A stretch of 5,625 nt of DNA from Candidatus Shapirobacteria bacterium (GTDB lineage: Bacteria; Patescibacteriota; Microgenomatia; VGLL01). Location: positions 1-5,625 of the forward strand of contig VGLL01000067.1 of NCBI GenBank assembly GCA_016866735.1, read 5' to 3'. The notes beneath the pieces are model-generated. The model saw nothing but the letters and a program-made list of their open reading frames with translations, had not been told where the DNA came from and made no database searches. This document shows, in pieces, positions 1 through 4,895 of the stretch; within the stretch, counting starts at the first letter, position 1; each line of letters opens with the position of its first letter. The position numbers and the translations under genes were made by a program.

Positions 1-1127
1 CTTTTAATCAGAGCGTGTTTTTTACCTATAAAGGCGCGACATACGAGGCAAGCTTATTTATTAATAATAGTAGCCCTAAAAAAGAAGAATTTTTAGAAAT
101 TTATAATCAAATCCTCTCCACTTTTAAATTCCTCGGTCAATCGCGAACGGATGAAACCATCGGTTGGAAGACATATAGAAATGATAGGTACGGGTATACA
201 TTTTCATATCCTTCTGTGTGGTTTTTGCAGGAGGCATCAAAGACCAGTTATGGTGGAGTAGATATTTTGACGTCATATAAATCCCCAGAAACCCAGGTGA
301 AGGATCCTGATTTTTTTAGAGACAAGCTTAAAATTGATATAAGTAGATCGCTTAAGCAGATGGACAAGAATCAAACCCTTGAGGCTTGGGTAAATGAACA
401 CGGTAATTATGGTGGTCAATCAGTTGAACTTGCGCAAGAAACTATTACTCTAGAAGGGAAAAAGGCTATTAAAATGTCGAGAGAAATCATTGGGGTAGAA
501 AAACACAAGATTTACCTTAGTTACTTTATTGAGAAGGATAACTATGTGTTTTTTATTCATGTTTTTGGAGATTTAACTCCTAGAAATCAGGAGTCGTTAA
601 ATCGAATTCTCGCCACTTTTAAATTTCTTGATCAATCGCAAGCAGACGAAACTGCCAACTGGAAAACTTATGCAAATACTAACTATGGTTTTTCTTTTAA
701 ATATCCGAGTGAGTGGAATATTAACGTTCCTAGTTTTGAAGGAAAACACGAAAGCAATAAAACACTTTTAAGAATAGACGTTAAAAATAGTCTAGACTTT
801 AAGAATGCCGCTTTACTTGGAAACAAGAAAGATATCCTGAATGTAAGCATAAGTGTTTGGGATAACGAAAATGCCAAATCGTTTGAATCTGTTTTAGCCG
901 AGTGGGATAATTTTTTTCAAAACCCCAAACCGAACTCAACTTCAATAAATGAGATTAGTCAGATAAAATGGACACGAAGAGAACTTATAAATGCCTCTAA
1001 TTTGCCAATTGTTGAGTTTGTCACGCTCAAGGGGAAATATTTCTATGTGGCTGTGGTTAGTCCGCAAGATTCAACTTTGATAGATTTTGCTGACCTCATC
1101 CTCTCCACTTTCCGCTTTTTGGAGTAG
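1..1127 (+). CDS. Multi-domain protein with repeated WKTY...ILSTFKFL domains, 5'-truncated
   Basis: The gene enters from the left edge: the frame is open from position 3 (FNQS before the GTG at 15), and only the tail of a first domain is present. Counting V/M at 15 as residue 1, the first domain ends at ILSTFKFL (33-40), a second runs from WKTY (51-54) to ILATFKFL (198-205), and a third from WKTY (216-219) to ILSTFRFL (362-369), followed by Glu and TAG. Linkers between domains are alike (GQSRTDET, DQSQADET). Each domain has aromatic-Gly-Tyr then YP..W near its start (YGYTFSYPSVW, YGFSFKYPSEW), resembling the opening of PsbP/DUF1795-like domains; this fold assignment is inference. There is no cysteine in the visible part. 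Its paralogues downstream carry an N-terminal membrane anchor, so this protein is probably anchored and exposed outside the membrane too, but its N-terminus lies outside the window. Function unknown. Confidence 0.9.
   Translation, partial: FNQSVFFTYKGATYEASLFINNSSPKKEEFLEIYNQILSTFKFLGQSRTDETIGWKTYRNDRYGYTFSYPSVWFLQEASKTSYGGVDILTSYKSPETQVKDPDFFRDKLKIDISRSLKQMDKNQTLEAWVNEHGNYGGQSVELAQETITLEGKKAIKMSREIIGVEKHKIYLSYFIEKDNYVFFIHVFGDLTPRNQESLNRILATFKFLDQSQADETANWKTYANTNYGFSFKYPSEWNINVPSFEGKHESNKTLLRIDVKNSLDFKNAALLGNKKDILNVSISVWDNENAKSFESVLAEWDNFFQNPKPNSTSINEISQIKWTRRELINASNLPIVEFVTLKGKYFYVAVVSPQDSTLIDFADLILSTFRFLE
1091..1126 (+). repeat. 36-bp exact direct repeat, copy 1
   Basis: This stretch, ending with the first two bases of the stop codon, is identical to 3398-3433. 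It codes for the DLILSTFRFLE end of the multi-domain protein. All eleven codons agree, wobble bases included, although the rest of the two domains is strongly diverged. Confidence 0.85.
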
Positions 1128-1132
1128 CCATA

Positions 1133-1161
1133 TTGACACCGCTAAAGATAAAAGTTAGAAT
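1133..1161 (+). promoter_or_regulatory. Sigma70-type promoter for cassette 1
   Basis: A perfect -35 TTGACA (1133-1138) and a 5/6 -10 TAGAAT (1156-1161) are separated by 17 nt. The expected transcription start, about 7 nt past the -10, is around 1168, directly at the ATG at 1169. The promoter begins 5 nt after the stop codon of the preceding gene, so cassette 1 does not need read-through from upstream. The TTG of the -35 box is also the start of the longest open frame here, which argues against that TTG being a start codon. Confidence 0.72.
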
Positions 1162-1168
1162 AAAAATG

Positions 1169-1387
1169 ATGAAAAAAACCAAACTCTCCAATTATGAATA
1201 TTTTTTAAAAACCGATACCTCTTCTTATAAGGGGAAGTGGATAGCCATCGCCGAAGATAGAGTGGCCGCAATTAAAGAACGCGCTGACGACGCCTTCAGA
1301 GCCGCTAAAAAGAAATTCCCTAAAGGCGATATTTCCTTGGCTAAAGTCCCCCAGGAAACAACTTTAATCCTAAAAATTAAAACTTAA
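1169..1387 (+). CDS. Small DUF5678-like protein, cassette 1
   Basis: This 72-residue protein contains the motif GKWIAI at residues 22-27, followed by a charged helix-like stretch and then a K-V-P segment (59-61) and a hydrophobic end. The layout, GKW[VI]A[IV] then a residue run ending in KVP, is what I recall of the DUF5678 family; no search was run. The second copy in the window (3480-3695) shares GKW.AI, the MKK start and the position before a protease gene. The ATG at 1169 was chosen because it aligns with the MKK start of the second copy and sits at the predicted transcript start; the adjacent ATG at 1166 is equally possible. A longer TTG start at 1133 would overlap the promoter. No Shine-Dalgarno site is visible. 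The stop TAA shares its last A with the ATG of the protease gene (TAATG), implying coupled translation. Molecular role unknown; a partner, chaperone or inhibitor of the protease is conjecture. Confidence 0.85.
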   Translation: MKKTKLSNYEYFLKTDTSSYKGKWIAIAEDRVAAIKERADDAFRAAKKKFPKGDISLAKVPQETTLILKIKT

Positions 1388-1788
1388 TGATCGTTTTCCG
1401 CTATAAATCTGAAAAGAGCCGCTACCAGAAGGAAATCTTAAGACCAATTGCTGATGTTTGGCTAAAGAGAGGAAATACCTGGGTGGAATTTCATCCTTAT
1501 ATTGATTCTGGTGCCGATGTTACCCTTATTCCTCTTTCCTTGGGAGAACTTTTGGGATTTAAAATTGGAGGAGAAAAAATTGAGGAAATTGGCGGTATCC
1601 GTGGAGGTGTCCCCGTAATTTATAAAAATTGGCAAATTAAGCTAGGAGAAAAAGTTCTACCAATTCTTATCGCCTGGGCTTTAGTCGAAGAGGTGCCTCC
1701 GCTTTTAGGCAGAACCGATGTTTTTGATTTCTTCCGAATAACTTTTTTGCAAAAGGAAAGAAAAATTATTTTTGAGGAAATCAGATAA
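1387..1788 (+). CDS. Retropepsin-like aspartic protease, cassette 1
   Basis: The 133-residue product has the marks of a single-domain retropepsin-like aspartic protease. The catalytic motif is DSGAD (residues 40-44, after the hydrophobic YI), followed by VTLIP. A glycine-rich flap-like stretch lies around GGIRGG (69-74). The second signature LLGRTDVFD (106-114) matches the LLGR/LLG-x-D element that packs behind the active site. Family enzymes act as homodimers, each chain giving one Asp; that follows from family knowledge. There is no signal peptide or membrane segment, so it should be cytoplasmic. It starts 1 nt inside the stop codon of the DUF5678-like gene and has no Shine-Dalgarno site of its own, so translation probably depends on its upstream neighbour. 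The stop is 11 nt before the start of an anchored protein. Substrate unknown; the neighbouring anchored protein or the small partner are natural candidates. Identification as a retropepsin fold is fairly secure; activity is not shown. Confidence 0.88.
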   Translation: MIVFRYKSEKSRYQKEILRPIADVWLKRGNTWVEFHPYIDSGADVTLIPLSLGELLGFKIGGEKIEEIGGIRGGVPVIYKNWQIKLGEKVLPILIAWALVEEVPPLLGRTDVFDFFRITFLQKERKIIFEEIR

Positions 1789-1791
1789 AAT
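1786..1791 (+). promoter_or_regulatory. Possible -10 element before the anchored protein of cassette 1
   Basis: TAAAAT (5/6 to TATAAT) ends 8 nt before the ATG at 1800, the same geometry as the other promoters of the window. No good -35 is found at 16-18 nt, and the hexamer overlaps the protease stop codon. It may be a weak internal promoter or chance in AT-rich DNA. Confidence 0.33.
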
Positions 1792-1799
1792 TATTTTGG

Positions 1800-2471
1800 A
1801 TGGAAGAAAAAATTGTTCAAAATCAACAAGTCGAGTTCCAGAGCCAGCCGTCTAGGGCATGGTTTAGAATCGCCTTATTTTTAGCTCTAGGAGTGGTTTT
1901 AGTGGGAGGTTTAGTTTTTGCCGGAATCCAGATTGGCAAAGAGCAAGCAACGCGCGACACGAAACAAGAAAGACGAATGACCCCAGCCCAAATACCAGTG
2001 GTAACTTCCGCCCCAACTCTTTCGCCAGAAACTACGCCTTTTCCCGACGAAACTGCTGAGTGGAAAACATACACTCATTCTACCGGCAAATTCTCTGTAA
2101 AGTGGAAAGACGGTTGGTATGAACCCAGAATTGATGTCATCAAAAAAGAACACACAGAATCTCTAAAAGAATTACTTGTCCGTGAGGATAGTATTCGACA
2201 ACAAGATCGTCTCTGCCTTAAGTGCTTTAAGGTTCTCTCGGAGCGGGAAACTAAAGTAGACAAACATTTAGCTATTTTTAGAGAAGAAATAGGTCATCCA
2301 GAAGGAAAGACGCTAAATGCCTACGTCTTGATGAATAATGAGAAAATAGTTCGTTTGAGAATATGTTGTGGTGACCCAGCGTCAGATAAAGAATGGAACG
2401 AGCATGTTCCTATGAGTGAAGTACGTAATCAATTTAACCAAATCCTCTCCACTTTCAGATTTCTTGAGTAA
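1800..2471 (+). CDS. Membrane-anchored single-domain protein, cassette 1
   Basis: The 223-residue protein starts with MEEKIVQNQQ, a short cytoplasmic tail ending in W21, then one hydrophobic helix (about 22-46, including LVGGLVFAG), then a Thr/Pro/Ser-rich linker (about 52-84) and a C-terminal domain from DETAEWKTY (83-91) to ILSTFRFLE (215-223). The topology is most likely N-in with the domain outside. The start is fixed by alignment with two paralogues that begin MEE.. (2745 and 4113); no Shine-Dalgarno site precedes it. It differs from its paralogues in having CLKC (139-142) and a vicinal CC pair (189-190), which could form disulfides or bind metal, and in replacing the usual YP..W motif with KWKDGW. 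It follows the protease gene by 11 nt and may be co-transcribed with it or use its own weak promoter. No known function recognised. Confidence 0.88.
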   Translation: MEEKIVQNQQVEFQSQPSRAWFRIALFLALGVVLVGGLVFAGIQIGKEQATRDTKQERRMTPAQIPVVTSAPTLSPETTPFPDETAEWKTYTHSTGKFSVKWKDGWYEPRIDVIKKEHTESLKELLVREDSIRQQDRLCLKCFKVLSERETKVDKHLAIFREEIGHPEGKTLNAYVLMNNEKIVRLRICCGDPASDKEWNEHVPMSEVRNQFNQILSTFRFLE

Positions 2472-2511
2472 TTTCTCATTTTTACCTTTTAATTTTCTTT
2501 ACCTTCTCCAT

Positions 2512-2559
2512 CCTCCTTCGCCCCCCGATTCGGAGGGCTACGGGGGGCCTTCGGCTTTT
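2512..2559 (+). repeat. GC-rich hairpin element; possible terminator or dispersed palindromic repeat
   Basis: GCCCCCCG (2520-2527) and CGGGGGGC (2541-2548) form a perfect 8-bp stem with a 13-nt loop. A second small stem GCC/GGC (2547-2549 with 2553-2555) follows and overlaps the end of the first, then TTTT (2556-2559). CCTCC (2512-2516) can alternatively pair with GGAGG (2532-2536). The position 49 nt after the stop of the anchored protein fits a transcription terminator, although the T tract is short and is spaced from the main stem. The base composition stands out sharply from the T-rich surroundings. It also resembles the CTTCG/CGGAGGGC-type palindromic repeats I recall scattered in CPR genomes, so a small dispersed element is an alternative. 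Confidence 0.55.
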
Positions 2560-2574
2560 AAATTCTTAGATTAA
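2555..2574 (+). pseudogene. Fossil 3' end of an anchored-protein gene
   Basis: These 20 nt are identical to 4810-4829, the last bases of the anchored-protein gene of cassette 2, stop codon included. Read in the corresponding frame they give F-K-F-L-D-stop (2557-2574), the standard end of the family. Identity stops abruptly at the 5' side, exactly where the GC-rich hairpin element ends. No other part of the domain is detectable upstream. The simplest explanation is a family member that was deleted or overwritten, leaving only its tail; the T-rich bases after the stop also resemble those after the intact gene at 2471. Confidence 0.55.
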
Positions 2575-2601
2575 ATTTCTTTTCATTTTCTTCCCAAAGT
2601 G

Positions 2602-2635
2602 ACAATTAGCGTATGCACGTGCATACCGAAATTGT
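2602..2635. repeat. 34-nt interrupted dyad with a 16-bp perfect palindrome
   Basis: GTATGCACGTGCATAC (2611-2626) is a perfect palindrome with CACGTG at its centre. It is flanked symmetrically by ACAATT (2602-2607) and AATTGT (2630-2635), the arms being separated from the palindrome by 3 mismatched positions on each side. Such a symmetric site may bind a dimeric or tetrameric protein or be cruciform-forming. It lies about 110 nt upstream of the gene at 2745, too far from its -35 for a classical steric operator, but possible for an activator or a recombination site. No protein can be assigned to it. Confidence 0.6.
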
Positions 2636-2668
2636 TAAATCAACAAGTTTGTGCCAAACAGGATTGCT

Positions 2669-2706
2669 GCTTTTGGATTCTGGCTGATGCCTGCTTTGCC
2701 AAAAGC
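2669..2706. repeat. Inverted repeat just upstream of the promoter at 2708
   Basis: GCTTTTGG (2669-2676) and CCAAAAGC (2699-2706) are perfect 8-bp arms with a 22-nt loop; the right arm ends 1 nt before the -35 box. It may be an operator, or a weak structure formed by read-through RNA. Arms of this length can occur by chance. Confidence 0.35.
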
Positions 2707-2707
2707 C

Positions 2708-2736
2708 TTGAAAACGAAATTATTGCGGAGTAGAAT
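2708..2736 (+). promoter_or_regulatory. Sigma70-type promoter for the gene at 2745
   Basis: TTGAAA (2708-2713, 5/6 to consensus) and TAGAAT (2731-2736, 5/6) are separated by 17 nt. The expected transcription start near 2743 leaves about 2 nt before the ATG at 2745, so the mRNA should be almost leaderless. The -10 TAGAAT is the same hexamer as in the cassette 1 promoter. Confidence 0.67.
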
Positions 2737-2744
2737 TTTTTCAG

Positions 2745-3434
2745 ATGGAAGAAAACATCACTCAAGATCAGCTACCCGAGATTCAAGGTCGGCCCGTGAA
2801 GCGCTGGCTGAGGCTTACTTTATTGTCGCTTTTAGGTTTAACTTTGGTTGGTGGATTGATTGCCGCAATTGAGATCGGTGTTCCCACTAAGCCTCGGGAA
2901 AAAGCCTGTACTTCGGAAGCAAAAATTTGTCCCGATGGTTCGGCTGTCGGAAGAGTCGGTCCCAATTGCGAATTTGCCCCCTGCCCAAATCAAGTTGTCC
3001 AAGACGAAACAGCTAATTGGAAAACATATCAAGACAAAACACTGTTTTTCCGTTATCCGCAGGATTGGAGTGCCGAGCTACAGCAGATTCCTGATTCAAT
3101 CGTAGCGGTGGAATTTAAATACAATTTAACCCCAACTTTTACCCTTACGGAGAGGACAAACCTGAATGATAAGACGGGTAAGGCGTTTGCTACCCTAGAC
3201 GAATATTTTGCTGAAAGAGGGAATAATGAGGATATTATGATTGGAGGAAATCCTGCCAAAAAGATTGCCACGATAGGGATAGAGGGCCACGTTTTGCCGT
3301 ACGAAGAGGTTGTTCTTTTTACTCCTGACCGATCCACTGTTATTAGCCTTTACTACAGAAGGGAAAATTATGAGAAACCCGAGGCAGATCGGATTTTTGA
3401 CCTCATCCTCTCCACTTTCCGCTTTTTGGAGTAA
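2745..3434 (+). CDS. Membrane-anchored protein with Cys-rich CPDGS segment, no protease partner
   Basis: This 229-residue paralogue of the proteins at 1800 and 4113 has MEENITQDQL, W21, one membrane helix (about 22-45, with LVGGLIAA), an insert with four cysteines (55, 62, 75, 80), and then the family domain from DETANWKTY (87-95) through FFRYPQDW (101-108) to ILSTFRFLE (221-229). The Cys segment reads C-x6-CPDGSAVGRVGPNC-x4-C, a Kazal-like pattern that I recall in other CPR envelope proteins; four cysteines suit two disulfides outside the cell. The start is supported by the MEE alignment and the promoter 8 nt upstream; GCGGAG at 2725-2730 is too far to serve as a ribosome site. Unlike its paralogues it has no DUF5678/protease pair before it. 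Its last 36 nt before the final stop base match those of the gene ending at 1127 exactly. Function unknown. Confidence 0.88.
   Translation: MEENITQDQLPEIQGRPVKRWLRLTLLSLLGLTLVGGLIAAIEIGVPTKPREKACTSEAKICPDGSAVGRVGPNCEFAPCPNQVVQDETANWKTYQDKTLFFRYPQDWSAELQQIPDSIVAVEFKYNLTPTFTLTERTNLNDKTGKAFATLDEYFAERGNNEDIMIGGNPAKKIATIGIEGHVLPYEEVVLFTPDRSTVISLYYRRENYEKPEADRIFDLILSTFRFLE
3398..3433 (+). repeat. 36-bp exact direct repeat, copy 2
   Basis: Second copy of the 1091-1126 repeat, at the end of the anchored-protein gene starting at 2745. The two copies are 2307 bp apart in direct orientation, so recombination between them would delete or duplicate cassette 1 together with the gene at 2745. Confidence 0.85.
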
Positions 3435-3441
3435 ATTTTGA

Positions 3442-3470
3442 TTGTGAATTACCGTTTTTTGTGATATAAG
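3442..3470 (+). promoter_or_regulatory. Extended -10 promoter for cassette 2
   Basis: TTGTGA (3442-3447) and TATAAG (3465-3470, 5/6) are 17 nt apart, and a TG one base before the -10 (3462-3463) makes an extended -10. The expected start of transcription near 3477 leaves about 3 nt before the ATG at 3480. Confidence 0.58.
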
Positions 3471-3479
3471 TATCTCGAG

Positions 3480-3695
3480 ATGAAGAAAGTAAATGTTTCC
3501 ACTAAACAAATGGGAAAGTTTGCCGGTAAATGGGTGGCGATTGATCCTGTTAAGGACCGAATTATTGCCGTCGGTGACACCCTAAAAGAAATCGGCCACT
3601 TGGTGACCCGTGGTATCAAAGACAAAACGCCTGATGAAAAAATTCCGGCCGCCTTTAAAGTTCCCCGCGCGGACGAGGGGCCATATATTCTATGA
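3480..3695 (+). CDS. Small DUF5678-like protein, cassette 2
   Basis: The 71-residue product carries GKWVAI at residues 16-21, then DP..DRIIAVGDTLKEI, and KVP at 60-62. This is closer to the DUF5678 pattern as I recall it (GKWVA...V..G..L.E) than the cassette 1 copy. The ATG lies about 3 nt after the predicted transcription start, with no Shine-Dalgarno site. The TGA stop overlaps the next gene's start by four bases (ATGA), so the protease is translated by coupling. Overall identity to the cassette 1 copy is low outside the motifs, so the duplication is old or the two pairs were acquired separately. Role unknown; its constant place ahead of a protease suggests a functional partner. Confidence 0.87.
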   Translation: MKKVNVSTKQMGKFAGKWVAIDPVKDRIIAVGDTLKEIGHLVTRGIKDKTPDEKIPAAFKVPRADEGPYIL

Positions 3696-4090
3696 ATAGC
3701 AAAATCGGTTTGGCTATCTTTCCGTACTATTTTAATGGCCAAGATTATTTTCCGGCGATTCCTTTCGTGTTTTTAATTGGTAAAAAGAAAATTCGCTCTC
3801 TAGCCTTGGTTGATTCCGGAGCCGCTATTTCGATTTTTGGAGAAGAAACCGCCGAGTCTCTGGGCGTTGAAATAGAGAGGGGGGAGAGAACCATTCTGGG
3901 CGGAGTTGGCGGAAGAATTGTCGGTTATATTCATCAGATGAAAATAAGGGCAGCGGGGAAAGAGTTTGCCTGTCCGGTCGTATTTTCCAGAGAATACTTA
4001 GTTTCCTTTAATCTTTTAGGCCGGAAGGGATTTTTCAAAAACTTCGTGATTGTTTTAGACGAAAGCAAGAGAAAATTAGAACTGAAGTAA
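3692..4090 (+). CDS. Retropepsin-like aspartic protease, cassette 2
   Basis: This 132-residue protein shows the same architecture as the cassette 1 protease: ALVDSGAA (38-45) with the catalytic Asp at 41, a glycine-rich flap-like GGVGG (70-74), and LLGRKGFFKNF (108-118) as the rear signature, ending in a strand-like KRKLELK. The Asp after LLGR seen in the cassette 1 copy (LLGRTD) is not kept here (LLGRKG), while the catalytic DSGA is intact. It is predicted to be soluble and to work as a homodimer, following the family. The start overlaps the DUF5678-like gene by 4 nt; GAGGGG at 3675-3680, 11 nt before the ATG, could act as an internal ribosome site. The next gene begins 22 nt downstream. Substrate unknown. 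Confidence 0.88.
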   Translation: MNSKIGLAIFPYYFNGQDYFPAIPFVFLIGKKKIRSLALVDSGAAISIFGEETAESLGVEIERGERTILGGVGGRIVGYIHQMKIRAAGKEFACPVVFSREYLVSFNLLGRKGFFKNFVIVLDESKRKLELK

Positions 4091-4096
4091 AATTAG

Positions 4097-4105
4097 TGAT
4101 AAACT
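4097..4105 (+). promoter_or_regulatory. Possible extended -10 before the anchored protein of cassette 2
   Basis: TG (4097-4098), one base, then TAAACT (4100-4105, 4/6) ends 7 nt before the ATG at 4113. No clear -35 is visible. The position equals that of the other -10 elements, but the match is weak. Confidence 0.33.
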
Positions 4106-4112
4106 GTTAACG

Positions 4113-4829
4113 ATGGAAGAAGATAGTGCTCAAAATCAACCAGTTGAAATTCCAGCTCAACCACCAAAACCTTGGCTAAAAATTGTTTTGTTTGTGGCTG
4201 TGGGAGTGATTTTGGTCGGAGGATTGGTTTTTGCGGGCTATCGGATCGGGTCAAAAATGAATTGTCTTCCCCCCTCGCCAATCTCGACCATCGCGCCGGC
4301 AGGGGGTCCTGGCCTGACATGGAAAACATATCAGGATGGAAAAATATCCTTTCGGTATCCTGCGGAATGGAAAGTCCTTGAAACATGGATAGCGATGGAG
4401 CCTCTTCCTGGCGCTGTTAAAACTCTGAATTTCTTAATTCAAAAGGAGAACCAGAAGGATATTTTCGTTCCCTCAATTTTTGCCGTTAAGGTTTATCTGA
4501 ATGAGGAACCAAATTTTAATTTGGAAGACTATCTTTTCAGCTACGACGAAGATTTTAAACGGCTAAAGGAAAAGAAAAATAGTGATACTGAGACTTTCTC
4601 TGAAATTTTGTTGGGCGGTAGGAAAGCATTTAGATATGACAATATTGCGGGAATGAATTACGGAGTCACGGAAGTTTATTGGACCTCTAAAAATTTCGCC
4701 ATTAAACTTGGCTCGATTAGCCAGATTTATGTTTACGAAGAACTATATAAGCTACTGGGCGATCCCCCCTATAAAAGTGACAATGTTGTTTTCAACGGAA
4801 TCCTCTCCACTTTTAAATTCTTAGATTAA
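4113..4829 (+). CDS. Membrane-anchored single-domain protein, cassette 2
   Basis: The 238-residue protein begins MEEDSAQNQPVEIPAQPPKPW, then has a membrane helix (about 22-45, GVILVGGLVFAG), a short Pro/Ser linker with a lone Cys51, and the domain from TWKTYQDGKISFRYPAEW (69-86) to ILSTFKFLD (230-238). It is closest to the protein at 1800 in its anchor (the VEI/VEF, LVGGLVFAG and IG segments) and to the protein at 2745 in the domain opening (WKTYQD...FRYP..W). Such mosaic resemblance would fit recombination between paralogues. The domain is longer than in the other two single-domain members (about 168 residues against 135-137). No Shine-Dalgarno site precedes the ATG. It lies 22 nt after the protease gene. 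Orientation is inferred as N-in, domain outside; function unknown. Confidence 0.88.
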   Translation: MEEDSAQNQPVEIPAQPPKPWLKIVLFVAVGVILVGGLVFAGYRIGSKMNCLPPSPISTIAPAGGPGLTWKTYQDGKISFRYPAEWKVLETWIAMEPLPGAVKTLNFLIQKENQKDIFVPSIFAVKVYLNEEPNFNLEDYLFSYDEDFKRLKEKKNSDTETFSEILLGGRKAFRYDNIAGMNYGVTEVYWTSKNFAIKLGSISQIYVYEELYKLLGDPPYKSDNVVFNGILSTFKFLD

Positions 4830-4860
4830 TTCCCCAAAAATTTACTTTTTTGTTTGAAGA

Positions 4861-4889
4861 TTTACTGGGAGCCTGAATTGGAATATAAT
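4861..4889 (+). promoter_or_regulatory. Promoter for the UvrD-like helicase
   Basis: A perfect -10 TATAAT (4884-4889) with a modest -35 TTTACT (4861-4866, 4/6) at 17 nt. The expected transcription start falls on or next to the A of the ATG at 4896, which predicts a leaderless mRNA. The helicase is therefore probably expressed independently of the cassettes. Confidence 0.58.
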
Positions 4890-4895
4890 TGCCTT

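Noticed and set aside
15..17. GTG at 15 as the true start of the first gene
   Set aside because: The frame is open to the left edge and the sequence after it is only the tail of a domain whose full form occurs twice more in the same protein.
1133..1135. TTG at 1133 as start of the small protein of cassette 1
   Set aside because: It is part of a perfect -35 box, and the extra residues have no counterpart in the second copy, which begins MKK.
1169..1788. Toxin-antitoxin reading of the small gene/protease pair
   Set aside because: Size, overlap and duplication fit such a layout, but the second gene has protease signatures, the first has no DNA-binding motif, and the constant third gene is not explained.
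2652..2690. LLLLDSG followed by a stop, resembling a retropepsin active site upstream of the gene at 2745
   Set aside because: Only a few residues match, no flap or LLGR element follows, and it is about 70 nt from the next gene where about 290 nt is expected. Chance is likely, though it would fit a deleted cassette.
2599..2733. Possible 44-residue Cys-rich reading frame from GTG to TAG, with DCCFWILADACFAKSLENEI
   Set aside because: It runs through the palindrome, the inverted repeat and the promoter, has no -10 at the expected distance and no ribosome site. It might be a remnant of a Cys-rich protein, but support is too thin.
2651..2872. 73-residue + strand frame starting at GTG 2651
   Set aside because: It overlaps the promoter and the start of the well-supported gene at 2745 in another frame and resembles nothing.
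3693..3695. TGA as glycine (code 25)
   Set aside because: TGA here ends a small gene at an ATGA overlap exactly where the protease starts, and the other genes end in TAA or TAG with normal glycine codons, so the standard bacterial code fits.
3195..3742. Antisense reading frames opposite the genes at 2745-3695
   Set aside because: They are shadows of strongly supported + strand genes and have no promoter, ribosome site or recognisable motif.
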